A stretch of 6,152 nucleotides of DNA from the NCBI GenBank assembly GCA_019686145.1, contig JADGHK010000168.1, positions 1 to 6,152 on the forward strand, in the 5' to 3' direction. The stretch is from Bryobacteraceae bacterium (GTDB taxonomy: Bacteria; Acidobacteriota; Terriglobia; Bryobacterales; Bryobacteraceae). Both the position numbers and the translations under genes were made by a program. Under the pieces are notes generated by a model. The model ran no database searches, was not told where the DNA came from, and worked only from the letters and a program-made list of their open reading frames with translations. Shown piece after piece: positions 1 through 6,145 of this stretch. Position 1 is the first letter of the stretch. Each line of letters starts with the position of its first letter.

Positions 1-981
1 CAGAGCGCGAAGGTCATTCCGGGATGAGTCAAGCCGCTCGAGAAAGAAGCGGACGCCGTTGACGCTTGTGAAGATCAGCCAGTCGTAGGAGGACAGCCTT
101 TCGATCGCGGCATCGAGCGGACCGGTGCTCAGCGGCGGGCAGATTTCAATGGTGGGATATTCGATCGCCTCAGCGCCGAGATCGTGGAGCTGAAGAGCCA
201 GATCCTCGGCCTGGCCTCGCGGTCTTGTGATGACGATCCGGCGGCCAAAGAGCGGCAGCTTCTCATACCAGCTCAGCGTGTCGCGCAGAGACACGACCTC
301 GCCAATGACGATGGTGGCCGGCGGTTTCATTCCCGCCTCGCGGACGCGATCCGGCAGGTCTTCGAGCGTGCCCGTTATGGTCCACTGTTCCGGCCGGGTT
401 GCCCAGCGCACTGCCATGGCGGGCGTATTGGCAGGCCTGCCCCGGCGGATGATTTCCCGGGCGATGACAGGCAGCGTCGTAAGCCCCATGAAGATGACAA
501 GCGTTTCCGCCCGTCCGACCCGGTCCCAGTCAATGGATTCCGGATTGTGTCCCGTCACAAACGTGACCACGGACGTGTGGCTGCGGTGCGTGAGAGGGAC
601 ACCGCAGTAGGCTGCAAGACCGAGGGGGGTGGTGACGCCGGGGACCACTTCGAATGGAACGCCCGCGGCGGCCAGGGCTTCCGCCTCTTCCCCGCCCCGC
701 CCGAAGATAAACGGGTCTCCTCCCTTCAGCCGCACGACCGTGAAACCACGTTTCGCGCGGTCGATCATCATTTCGATGATTTCCTGCTGCGATACGGTGT
801 GGCAGGACCGCTTCTTGCCGACGTAGATTCGTTCCGCCCGCTCGCGGGCAAAGCGGAGGAGCGCGGGATTCGCGAGATGGTCGAACAGAACGGCATCCGC
901 GAGTTGAAGAACTCTCCGGCCCTTGAGAGTAAGCAGCTCCGGATCCCCTGGCCCGGCGCCGACCAGATACACCTTACTCAT
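1..981 (-). CDS. cobA-hemD: Uroporphyrinogen-III C-methyltransferase / uroporphyrinogen-III synthase fusion (CobA-HemD), 3' end outside the window
   Basis: The 327 residues inside the window are open from the ATG at 981 to the left edge, so the C-terminus is missing. Residues 1–240 are an SAM-dependent uroporphyrinogen-III methyltransferase: VGAGPGDPELLTLKG at 7–21, RLKGGDPFIFGRGGEE at 84–99, VPGVTT at 113–118 and GVPLTHR at 127–133 are the family signatures. This domain methylates uroporphyrinogen III at C2 and C7 to give precorrin-2, the branch point for siroheme and cobalamin. From about residue 247 (RRIVITRPRGQAEDLA) a HemD domain begins; it continues with EYPTIEI at 274–280 and FTSVNGVRFF at 304–313. 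HemD cyclises hydroxymethylbilane with inversion of ring D. About half of the HemD domain is visible; such fusions are usually near 500 residues. The start overlaps the hemC stop as ATGA and has no clear Shine-Dalgarno of its own, which suggests translational coupling. Both enzymes are cytosolic. Confidence 0.95.
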   Translation of the reverse strand, partial: MSKVYLVGAGPGDPELLTLKGRRVLQLADAVLFDHLANPALLRFARERAERIYVGKKRSCHTVSQQEIIEMMIDRAKRGFTVVRLKGGDPFIFGRGGEEAEALAAAGVPFEVVPGVTTPLGLAAYCGVPLTHRSHTSVVTFVTGHNPESIDWDRVGRAETLVIFMGLTTLPVIAREIIRRGRPANTPAMAVRWATRPEQWTITGTLEDLPDRVREAGMKPPATIVIGEVVSLRDTLSWYEKLPLFGRRIVITRPRGQAEDLALQLHDLGAEAIEYPTIEICPPLSTGPLDAAIERLSSYDWLIFTSVNGVRFFLERLDSSRNDLRAL

Positions 982-1901
982 AAGCCCGGTTCGCTCACCG
1001 CTGTTCCGTCCGCTGCGTTCAGGATCTCCCGGCCGCCTCCCGACAGCAGATCCTCCGCCAATGCCCGCCCGATCGCAGCCGCTTCGTCTGCCGGTCCCTC
1101 GGCCTCCCGCTTCACCATCCTCGCGGCGTCCGGAGAGATAACGATGCCTCGCAGGTGCAGCCGCCCGCCTTGAACGGCGGCGTAAGCGCCGATAGGCACC
1201 TGACAGCCCCCACCAAGGGTCCCGAGTACGGCACGCTCAGCCGTAATCGCGGCCCGTGTCTCGGCATGGTCCAGACGAGCGCAAGCCTGATGAGCGGGAC
1301 CGCCATCGACGCGCGTTTCCACTGCCAGGGCTCCCTGACCGACAGCCGGGCACATTTCCGCAGGGTCGAACCACTGCACGATACGGTCCGCCAGACCGAG
1401 CCGGCGTAATCCCGCGCTTGCCAGCACGACCGCGTCGTACCGTCCTTCATCCAGCTTCCGGACTCGGGTGTCCACGTTACCCCGAATGGTTTCAATATCC
1501 AGATCCGGGCGAATCGCCCGAAGCTGCGCTGCCCGCCGGAGGGAACTCGTGCCAACGCGGGCGCGCGGAGGCAGCTCCGAAAGGCTGCGGCCGAGAAGGA
1601 CGTCCCGCGGATCCTCCCGTTCTGGCACAGCCGCGAGCGTAAGCCCTTTGGGAAGTTCAGTCGGAAGGTCCTTCAGGCTGTGCACGGCGACGTCGATCGT
1701 GCCCGCAAGAAGCGCCTCCTCAATCTCTTTGGTGAACAGACCCTTCGCTCCCACTTTGGCCAGCGGAACATCCTGAATCCTGTCGCCCGTGGTGCGAATG
1801 ATCTCTATGCGGCAGCTCTCGCCCAGCGCCTCCAGCCGGTCCTTAACCCACCGCGCTTGCCATAGCGCCAGCGCCGAGCCGCGCGATCCAATCACAAGCA
1901 T
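978..1901 (-). CDS. hemC: Porphobilinogen deaminase (hydroxymethylbilane synthase)
   Basis: This 307-residue cytosolic enzyme polymerises four porphobilinogen units into hydroxymethylbilane. Its length is close to the usual ~310. The N-terminus (IGSRGSALALWQA, 4–16) is the typical family start. HSLKDLP at 74–80 carries the catalytic aspartate (D78), GTSSLRR at 117–123 and RGNVDTR at 140–146 are substrate/cofactor-binding arginine motifs, and PAVGQGAL at 185–192 is conserved. The cofactor signature ERAVLGTLGGGCQVPIGA at 222–239 contains C233, the expected attachment point of the dipyrromethane cofactor. The ATG at 1901 is chosen because it begins directly at the conserved N-terminal strand and has AGGGGAG upstream. 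The gene lies 40 bp after hemA and its TGA overlaps the cobA-hemD ATG, so its product can be used directly by the downstream HemD domain. All catalytic residues I can place are intact. Confidence 0.98.
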   Translation of the reverse strand: MLVIGSRGSALALWQARWVKDRLEALGESCRIEIIRTTGDRIQDVPLAKVGAKGLFTKEIEEALLAGTIDVAVHSLKDLPTELPKGLTLAAVPEREDPRDVLLGRSLSELPPRARVGTSSLRRAAQLRAIRPDLDIETIRGNVDTRVRKLDEGRYDAVVLASAGLRRLGLADRIVQWFDPAEMCPAVGQGALAVETRVDGGPAHQACARLDHAETRAAITAERAVLGTLGGGCQVPIGAYAAVQGGRLHLRGIVISPDAARMVKREAEGPADEAAAIGRALAEDLLSGGGREILNAADGTAVSEPGL

Positions 1902-1913
1902 TCTGTTGACTGA

Positions 1914-1920
1914 CTCCCCT
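1914..1920 (-). promoter_or_regulatory. Ribosome binding site of hemC
   Basis: On the minus strand this reads AGGGGAG, ending 12 nt before the hemC ATG at 1901. The spacing is slightly long, but it is the only purine-rich element in the 40-bp hemA–hemC gap. This is the one junction of the operon that is not a stop/start overlap. Confidence 0.6.
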
Positions 1921-1941
1921 AACCTGCCCCGACGCTGAACT

Positions 1942-3210
1942 TCAGTTCTCGCCCAGGCGAAATACTTTGCGGATTACATCGATGACGTGCAATCCGTCCG
2001 GATCGCCTGCATGGCGGCGCAGTTCCGCAATCGGGCCATGGGCGATCTTGTTGATGATGCCTCGGGTCAACGCCGTCACAGCCTCTTCCTGCTGGGGCGT
2101 CAGCGGCCCGAGTTTGCTCCGGACCCGCTCAAGTTCTGCAAGACGGATCTGTTCCAGCTGCTCCTGAAGGCTGACGATCGTTGGCACGACGTGCCGCGCC
2201 CTCAAGCGATGCATCAGCCGTTCGACTTCCTCGTCAATGATCTCCTCTGCCTGCTCCGCTTCCTTCAGGCGCCCGCGCAGATTCGCTGCGACCACTTCCT
2301 GCAGGTCGTCAATGTCATAGAGGAACACGTTGTCCAGCCGGTTCACTTCCGGCTCAATGTTGCGTGGAACGGCAATATCGATGAGGAAAACCGGCTTGTT
2401 GCGCCTCGCCTCAATGACCTTTCGAACCTGATCCCGCGTGAGGATATAGTGCGGCGCGCCGGTGGAGGTGATGACGATATCGACCTCGGGCAGCGACTCC
2501 AGGAAACGATCGTAAGGCACGACCTTCCCGTCGAACAGCTTCGCCATCTCAAGGGCTCGTTCCGGAGTGCGGTTTGTCACCAGGATCTGGCAGCAGCCGG
2601 AACGCCGCAGGTGGCGGGCAGCCAGCTCTGACATCTTGCCCGCGCCCACGATCATGACCCGCTTCGATGACAGCGAACCGAAGATCTCACGCGCAAGCTC
2701 AACGGCAGCAAAGCTGACCGAAACTGCGCTCTTTCCAATTTCCGTCTCCGTCCGGACACGTTTCGCCACGCTGAAAGCGCGGGTCAGGACAGCATCGAGA
2801 AACCCGCTAAGCGCCCCGCACTCCTTTGCGGCGGCGTACGCCTCCTTGAGCTGGCCCAGAATCTGCGGCTCGCCAACCACCATGGAATCCAGGCTGGCCG
2901 CCACGCGAAACAGGTGGCGGATCGCCTCGCGGTCCTCGTAACAATACAGGTACGGCTTGACGAACTCGGGCTCCACCTGCCGCGCTTCTTTCAAGAAGCC
3001 GTGAACGAGGGACCGGGGATCGGAGCTTTCCTCCGAGGCGACGACGATCTCCACCCGGTTGCAAGTCGACAGGATCAAACCTTCCAGGAAGCCGGCATAC
3101 CGTTTGAGCCGTTCCAGCGCATCCGACAGGGCTGCTTCAGGGAAAGCGAGGCGCTCGCGCACTTCAACCGGTGCACTTTTGTGATTCACGCCCGCCAGCA
3201 ACAGCTTCAT
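1942..3210 (-). CDS. hemA: Glutamyl-tRNA reductase
   Basis: This 422-residue protein reduces glutamyl-tRNA(Glu) with NADPH to glutamate-1-semialdehyde, the first committed step of C5-pathway tetrapyrrole synthesis. The N-terminal catalytic domain has GVNHKSAPVEVRE at 7–19 and STCNRVE at 48–54, with C50 the expected nucleophile. VGEPQILGQ at 112–120 and RVRTETEIG at 151–159 are also typical. The NADPH-binding domain carries MIVGAGKMSELAARHL at 186–201 and TNRTPERA at 212–219, then DIAVPRNIEP at 278–287. The last ~100 residues form the charged helical dimerisation domain. The frame is open upstream to a TTG at 3264, but the ATG at 3210 is preferred: it starts exactly at the conserved N-terminus and forms an ATGA overlap with the upstream gene. 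I see no lysine-rich N-terminal degron of the enteric type. HemL, which uses the product, is not in the window. Confidence 0.97.
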   Translation of the reverse strand: MKLLLAGVNHKSAPVEVRERLAFPEAALSDALERLKRYAGFLEGLILSTCNRVEIVVASEESSDPRSLVHGFLKEARQVEPEFVKPYLYCYEDREAIRHLFRVAASLDSMVVGEPQILGQLKEAYAAAKECGALSGFLDAVLTRAFSVAKRVRTETEIGKSAVSVSFAAVELAREIFGSLSSKRVMIVGAGKMSELAARHLRRSGCCQILVTNRTPERALEMAKLFDGKVVPYDRFLESLPEVDIVITSTGAPHYILTRDQVRKVIEARRNKPVFLIDIAVPRNIEPEVNRLDNVFLYDIDDLQEVVAANLRGRLKEAEQAEEIIDEEVERLMHRLRARHVVPTIVSLQEQLEQIRLAELERVRSKLGPLTPQQEEAVTALTRGIINKIAHGPIAELRRHAGDPDGLHVIDVIRKVFRLGEN

Positions 3211-4028
3211 CTTGTCAACAAGGAACGGAGTCCGAGGTGAGTCGCCCACGTCAGAGCCAGACAACCCAAAACCGTGACGACCATAAGAGCGGCCTTGCGG
3301 CCTCGCAATCCGGTACTCATCCGGAGGAACACCATCAGCAGGTATGAGCCCCAGGTTAACAGAGAAATCGTAATCTTCGCCTCGCCGATCCAGCGCGTAC
3401 CCGATTCAACGAAGGCCCATGTGATCCCGGCGATGACTGACAACGTAATCAGCACGAAACCCAGATTCATCGACGTCGTGACCATGTTATCCAACGTCGC
3501 CAGCGGAGGCAGACGATCAAAGAGAACAGCCCTTGGACGCTTGCTCTTGAGGTGCTTCTCCTGGATCAGGTAAAAGACCGAGGCAACGGCGGTGAACAGG
3601 AGTGCTGCATAGCCGGACAGCACAAGGAGCACATGTACCAGCAGCCACACATCGCGCAGTTGCGAGCTGCTCCACGGCGCAACAGGCATCGCCATGCTCC
3701 CCGCAAGAGTCATCAGAAACACCAGCGGAAACAGGAACACGCCGAGGCCAGTGAACTCATAGCGCCAGTAGATGAACAGAAAGAGCGCGGCAATGAGGAA
3801 CCCGCAAAGGGAGATCGATTCAAAAAAGTTGTTTACGGGCAGATGGCCGAGGCCGTAGGTCAGCTCGACGAGAGAGACAAAGTGCAGCACCACCCCGACG
3901 ACAAACGCCGTCAGGGCCGCCCGGAAGATTTGTATCCGCCTGCTGAGGACCGTGAGGATCGCATGCAGGAGACCGACTGCGTACAGCGCCGCCGCGACTC
4001 GCAGCCAGAAAACGCTCATTTCATGCAT
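3207..4028 (-). CDS. ccsA: CcsA/HemX-type cytochrome c assembly membrane protein
   Basis: A 273-residue integral membrane protein with about eight hydrophobic helices by eye (near residues 5–28, 33–55, 70–91, 95–117, 126–155, 185–207, 219–237 and 245–264). Family marks are PVNNFFES at 64–71 (compare the N-x-YES motif of CcsA), VWLLVHVLL…GYAALLF at 127–145, and the GRKAALMVVTVLG stretch near 243–255. CcsA-type proteins handle haem for System II cytochrome c maturation; the related HemX of Bacillus sits beside hemA and lowers HemA levels. Position directly before hemA, with a 4-bp ATGA overlap, fits the HemX reading. The WWD signature expected between helices 6 and 7 is not recognisable: only W204 and W213 remain, followed by IGEAKI. 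Histidines H22, H49, H62, H132 and H264 are possible haem ligands. Start choice is uncertain: TTG 4031, ATG 4028 and ATG 4019 are possible; 4028 has a weak GAAAG upstream. Function beyond the family level is inference. Confidence 0.85.
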   Translation of the reverse strand: MHEMSVFWLRVAAALYAVGLLHAILTVLSRRIQIFRAALTAFVVGVVLHFVSLVELTYGLGHLPVNNFFESISLCGFLIAALFLFIYWRYEFTGLGVFLFPLVFLMTLAGSMAMPVAPWSSSQLRDVWLLVHVLLVLSGYAALLFTAVASVFYLIQEKHLKSKRPRAVLFDRLPPLATLDNMVTTSMNLGFVLITLSVIAGITWAFVESGTRWIGEAKITISLLTWGSYLLMVFLRMSTGLRGRKAALMVVTVLGCLALTWATHLGLRSLLTR

Positions 4029-4047
4029 CAAGTGCTTTCAACGTTTC

Positions 4048-4053
4048 AGTATA
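4048..4053 (-). promoter_or_regulatory. Possible -10 box for the tetrapyrrole operon
   Basis: On the minus strand this reads TATACT, one base from the TATAAT consensus, about 20 nt upstream of the ccsA ATG at 4028. Transcription would start near 4041 and leave a leader of about 13 nt. No good -35 hexamer stands 16–18 nt upstream; the spacer is C-rich. The element is embedded in the palindrome GTATAC, so it also gives a TATACC on the plus strand, again with no -35 partner. Treat as a candidate only. Confidence 0.3.
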
Positions 4054-4091
4054 CCGTGGCGGGGGAAAGACTTAGCGGAGTCCATCTCGAT

Positions 4092-4107
4092 TCCGGCGCT
4101 GGCCGGA
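4092..4107. repeat. Small perfect inverted repeat in the divergent intergenic region
   Basis: TCCGGC (4092–4097) and GCCGGA (4102–4107) are perfect reverse complements separated by GCTG. The stem is short and GC-rich. No T-run follows on either strand, so it does not look like a terminator. Its position between the two divergent genes would suit a small operator or a hairpin in the leader of the downstream dehydrogenase gene, but it could be chance in GC-rich DNA. Confidence 0.35.
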
Positions 4108-4135
4108 CCTTCCGAAATCCGCCGACAATGAAAGT

Positions 4136-4855
4136 ATGAACGTCTCTCTGCTCCACAAGAATGCCGTCGTCACCGGAGGTACGCGAGGAATCGGGTTTGC
4201 GATCGCAGAAGCTCTGCTCCAGGCTGGCGCATCGGTCGCCATTTGCGGCCGTTCCGAGTCTGACGTCGATCGCGCTGTGAAAGAACTTGCTCCTTTTGCC
4301 AGCCAGGGCAATAAAGTGGTGGGCCGGCCGGCCGATGTTACGAGACGGGAGCAGGTTTCCGAATTCTTTCAGTTTGTCGACGCCAGCCTCGATCACTTAG
4401 ATATTTTGATTAACAACGCCGGTGTGGGCGTGTTCGCAAATATCGCGGAGCTTACACCGGAGCAATGGAAACAGGTTATCGATACGAATCTGAACGGCGT
4501 TTACTTTTGTAGCCGGGAAGCAATACCGAGATTTCGGAATCGCGGAGGCGGCTTTATCATCAACATCAGCAGCCTGGCTGGGAAAAACGCGTTCAGCGGC
4601 GGGACTGCCTACAACGCTTCCAAATTCGCCCTAAACGGTTTCTCCGAAGCAATGATGCTGGACGTGCGCTACGACAATATCCGTGTTTCCACCATCATGC
4701 CGGGAAGCGTTGCTACGAACTTTGGCAGCGGAGGCGCGGCTGACTGGAAAATAGCCCCGGAGGACATTGCCGATGTTGTTCTCATGGTGCTTTCGATGCC
4801 GGAACGCACTCTCATCAGTAGCGTTGAGATCCGTCCTTCAAAACCCAAGAAGTGA
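4136..4855 (+). CDS. Classical short-chain dehydrogenase/reductase (SDR), substrate unknown
   Basis: A 239-residue cytosolic NAD(P)-dependent oxidoreductase of the usual classical SDR length (~250). The Rossmann glycine motif TGGTRGIG is at 13–20, the adenine-pocket D67 is in ADV, NNAG is at 93–96, and the catalytic tetrad is N119, S146 (in NISS), Y159 and K163 (YNASK). PG at 189–190 and the following VATNF form the typical cofactor-contact loop. R39 after the second strand (CGRS) suggests NADP(H) rather than NAD(H). The sequence resembles FabG/3-oxoacyl-ACP reductase-like and sepiapterin-reductase-like members, but nothing fixes the substrate, so no symbol is given. It is transcribed away from the haem genes, with 107 bp between start codons, and lies 27 bp before the AAA+ gene in the same direction. 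No strong Shine-Dalgarno precedes the ATG at 4136. The C-terminus is short and basic (RPSKPKK). Confidence 0.93.
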   Translation: MNVSLLHKNAVVTGGTRGIGFAIAEALLQAGASVAICGRSESDVDRAVKELAPFASQGNKVVGRPADVTRREQVSEFFQFVDASLDHLDILINNAGVGVFANIAELTPEQWKQVIDTNLNGVYFCSREAIPRFRNRGGGFIINISSLAGKNAFSGGTAYNASKFALNGFSEAMMLDVRYDNIRVSTIMPGSVATNFGSGGAADWKIAPEDIADVVLMVLSMPERTLISSVEIRPSKPKK

Positions 4856-4868
4856 CCAATGAGCAAGT

Positions 4869-4879
4869 AGGAGGTGATC
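4869..4879 (+). promoter_or_regulatory. Very strong Shine-Dalgarno sequence of the AAA+ gene
   Basis: AGGAGGTGATC is complementary over 11 consecutive bases to the canonical 3' end of bacterial 16S rRNA. GGAGG ends 8 nt before the ATG at 4883, which is ideal spacing. It decides the start in favour of 4883 over the in-frame GTG at 4874, which lies inside the element itself. Confidence 0.85.
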
Positions 4880-4882
4880 AGG

Positions 4883-6145
4883 ATGACGCCCCGGCGGGAT
4901 GGCACACGGATTGCAGCCAGACGAAGAGAGAGGCCGCGATTGAAAGGGGAAGTCAAGCATATGGTCAGGCTGAACCAACCATTGGATCCGACCAAGACGG
5001 GCCGCGAAGCCGAGGCGTTAGAGTCCAACCTTCGCAAACTCATTGTTGGGCAGGACGAGGCAATCCAGCAGATTGTAAATATCTACCAGATGCATCTGAC
5101 TGGAATGTCTGCCCCTGGCCGGCCGGTTGGAAATTTTTTATTCCTGGGACCCACTGGATCCGGTAAAACCCGCATCGTCGAAGCTGCTGCAGAAAGCCTG
5201 GTGGGTACTTCGCGCGCCGTCATCAAACTCGATTGCGCAGAGTTCCAGCATAGCCACGAAATCGCAAAACTTATCGGGTCTCCCCCTGGCTATCTGGGAC
5301 ACCGGGAGACGCATCCGCTGCTCAGTCAGGAAGTGGTCAACCAATATCACACCGAGAAGGTGAAACTGAGCTTTATTCTCTTCGACGAGATTGAAAAGGC
5401 AAGCGATGCTCTTTGGAACCTGCTGCTCGGTATCCTTGACAAGGCGACGCTTACGCTGGGCGATAACCGCAAAGTTGATTTCTCCCGCGCCCTGATCTTT
5501 ATGACGAGTAATCTCGGCGCCACCGAAATGAGTTCCCTGATGACACCCAAGCTGGGATTCGACGCGTGCCAGCAGCCTCGTTCCGCAGCAGTCGCCGCTG
5601 TTCTCGACGAGAAGATGACGAATAAGATCACTCGCAGTGGCATCGAAGCGGCGCGGCGGAAGTTCACACCCGAGTTTATGAACAGGCTCGACAAGATTGT
5701 CGTTTTCAGGCCACTCGGTGATAGTGAACTGAAAAAAATACTCGACATCGAGTTGAACATGGTGCAGCAGAGGATTTTTACGTCTTCGCCGGAACGGTCC
5801 TTTGTATTCACTGCGACGGAAGCGGCAAAAAGCTATCTGCTTCGCGAGGGAACCGACCAGCGGTACGGCGCCCGCCATTTGAAACGGGCGATTGAGCGCC
5901 TGCTGGTGCAGCCAATGTCCAACCTGATTGCGACCGAGCAGGTGCGGTGCGGGGATCTGATTCGCGTGGACTACGATCCCAAAACCGAGTCGATGTGCTT
6001 CATGAAGGAGGCAGAAGGAATTCCGACGCATGCAATGGCCGAAATGGTCGACAGCTCGATTGCATTACCCGCCGGCGCCTTCTCTCAAGGTGCAGTCTTT
6101 GAAATGAACCGCTCTCAAAACGCCCGCTCTTCCAAGCGCAGCTAG
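4883..6145 (+). CDS. Stand-alone single-ring AAA+ ATPase of the Clp/HSP100 second-module (ClpB/ClpC D2) type
   Basis: A 420-residue protein matching only the second ATPase module of ClpA/ClpB/ClpC, with no N-domain, no first AAA+ module and no coiled-coil middle domain. Elements in order: IVGQDEAI 54–61, Walker A GPTGSGKT 89–96, pore loop GSPPGYLGH 132–140 (Y137), Walker B FILFDEIEKA 164–173 (D168, E169), sensor 1 TSNLG 208–212 (N210), arginine finger FTPEFMNRLD 261–270 (R268), and sensor 2 YGARHLKRAIE 328–338 (R331) in the C-terminal small domain. An LGF tripeptide at 224–226 lies where ClpA/ClpC carry the ClpP-docking loop. The inferred role is ATP-driven protein unfolding or remodelling in the cytosol, probably as a hexamer; the substrate is unknown. 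The first ~26 residues are strongly basic, and an ATG at 4961 with its own Shine-Dalgarno would omit them (394 residues). The last ~40 residues are a tail without recognisable motifs. All ATPase residues appear intact. Confidence 0.92.
   Translation: MTPRRDGTRIAARRRERPRLKGEVKHMVRLNQPLDPTKTGREAEALESNLRKLIVGQDEAIQQIVNIYQMHLTGMSAPGRPVGNFLFLGPTGSGKTRIVEAAAESLVGTSRAVIKLDCAEFQHSHEIAKLIGSPPGYLGHRETHPLLSQEVVNQYHTEKVKLSFILFDEIEKASDALWNLLLGILDKATLTLGDNRKVDFSRALIFMTSNLGATEMSSLMTPKLGFDACQQPRSAAVAAVLDEKMTNKITRSGIEAARRKFTPEFMNRLDKIVVFRPLGDSELKKILDIELNMVQQRIFTSSPERSFVFTATEAAKSYLLREGTDQRYGARHLKRAIERLLVQPMSNLIATEQVRCGDLIRVDYDPKTESMCFMKEAEGIPTHAMAEMVDSSIALPAGAFSQGAVFEMNRSQNARSSKRS
4944..4952 (+). promoter_or_regulatory. 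Possible internal ribosome binding site for a shorter AAA+ isoform
   Basis: AAGGGGAAG ends 8 nt before an in-frame ATG at 4961, the start of MVRLNQPLDP. It could be the true start or a second one. The stronger 11-base Shine-Dalgarno at 4869–4879 favours 4883 as the main start. Confidence 0.35.

Noticed and set aside
184..1173. A 329-codon plus-strand open frame opposite cobA-hemD and the end of hemC
   Set aside because: It is antisense to two clear enzyme genes, has no recognisable domain and is rich in Arg/Pro/Asp as expected from a mirrored GC-rich frame.
1345..1353. A Met-Cys-Pro sequence in HemC as a possible haem regulatory (CP) motif
   Set aside because: A single CP dipeptide next to the conserved PAVGQG strand is most simply part of the normal fold; there is no second CP motif nearby in the protein.
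1987..2631. A 214-codon plus-strand open frame opposite hemA
   Set aside because: Shadow of the hemA reading frame with no domain or ribosome binding site.
3211..3264. An 18-codon N-terminal extension of HemA from a TTG codon
   Set aside because: The conserved HemA N-terminus begins at the ATG at 3210, which also forms the ATGA overlap; the extension lies wholly inside the upstream gene.
4092..4107. The TCCGGC/GCCGGA hairpin as a Rho-independent terminator
   Set aside because: The stem is only 6 bp, no U-run follows in either direction, and it lies between divergent starts, where no terminator is needed.
3552..4139. A 195-codon plus-strand open frame opposite ccsA, running into the SDR start
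   Set aside because: Its extreme Gln/Glu/Arg/His content is the mirror of a hydrophobic membrane protein; no independent evidence.
4852..5166. A GTG-started plus-strand frame overlapping the SDR stop by GTGA
   Set aside because: The overlap looks like coupling, but the frame is out of phase with the well-supported AAA+ gene over its last 280 bp and encodes nothing recognisable.
5138..6031. A 297-codon minus-strand open frame inside the AAA+ gene
   Set aside because: It is antisense to the intact Walker A to sensor 2 region and its product shows no family features.
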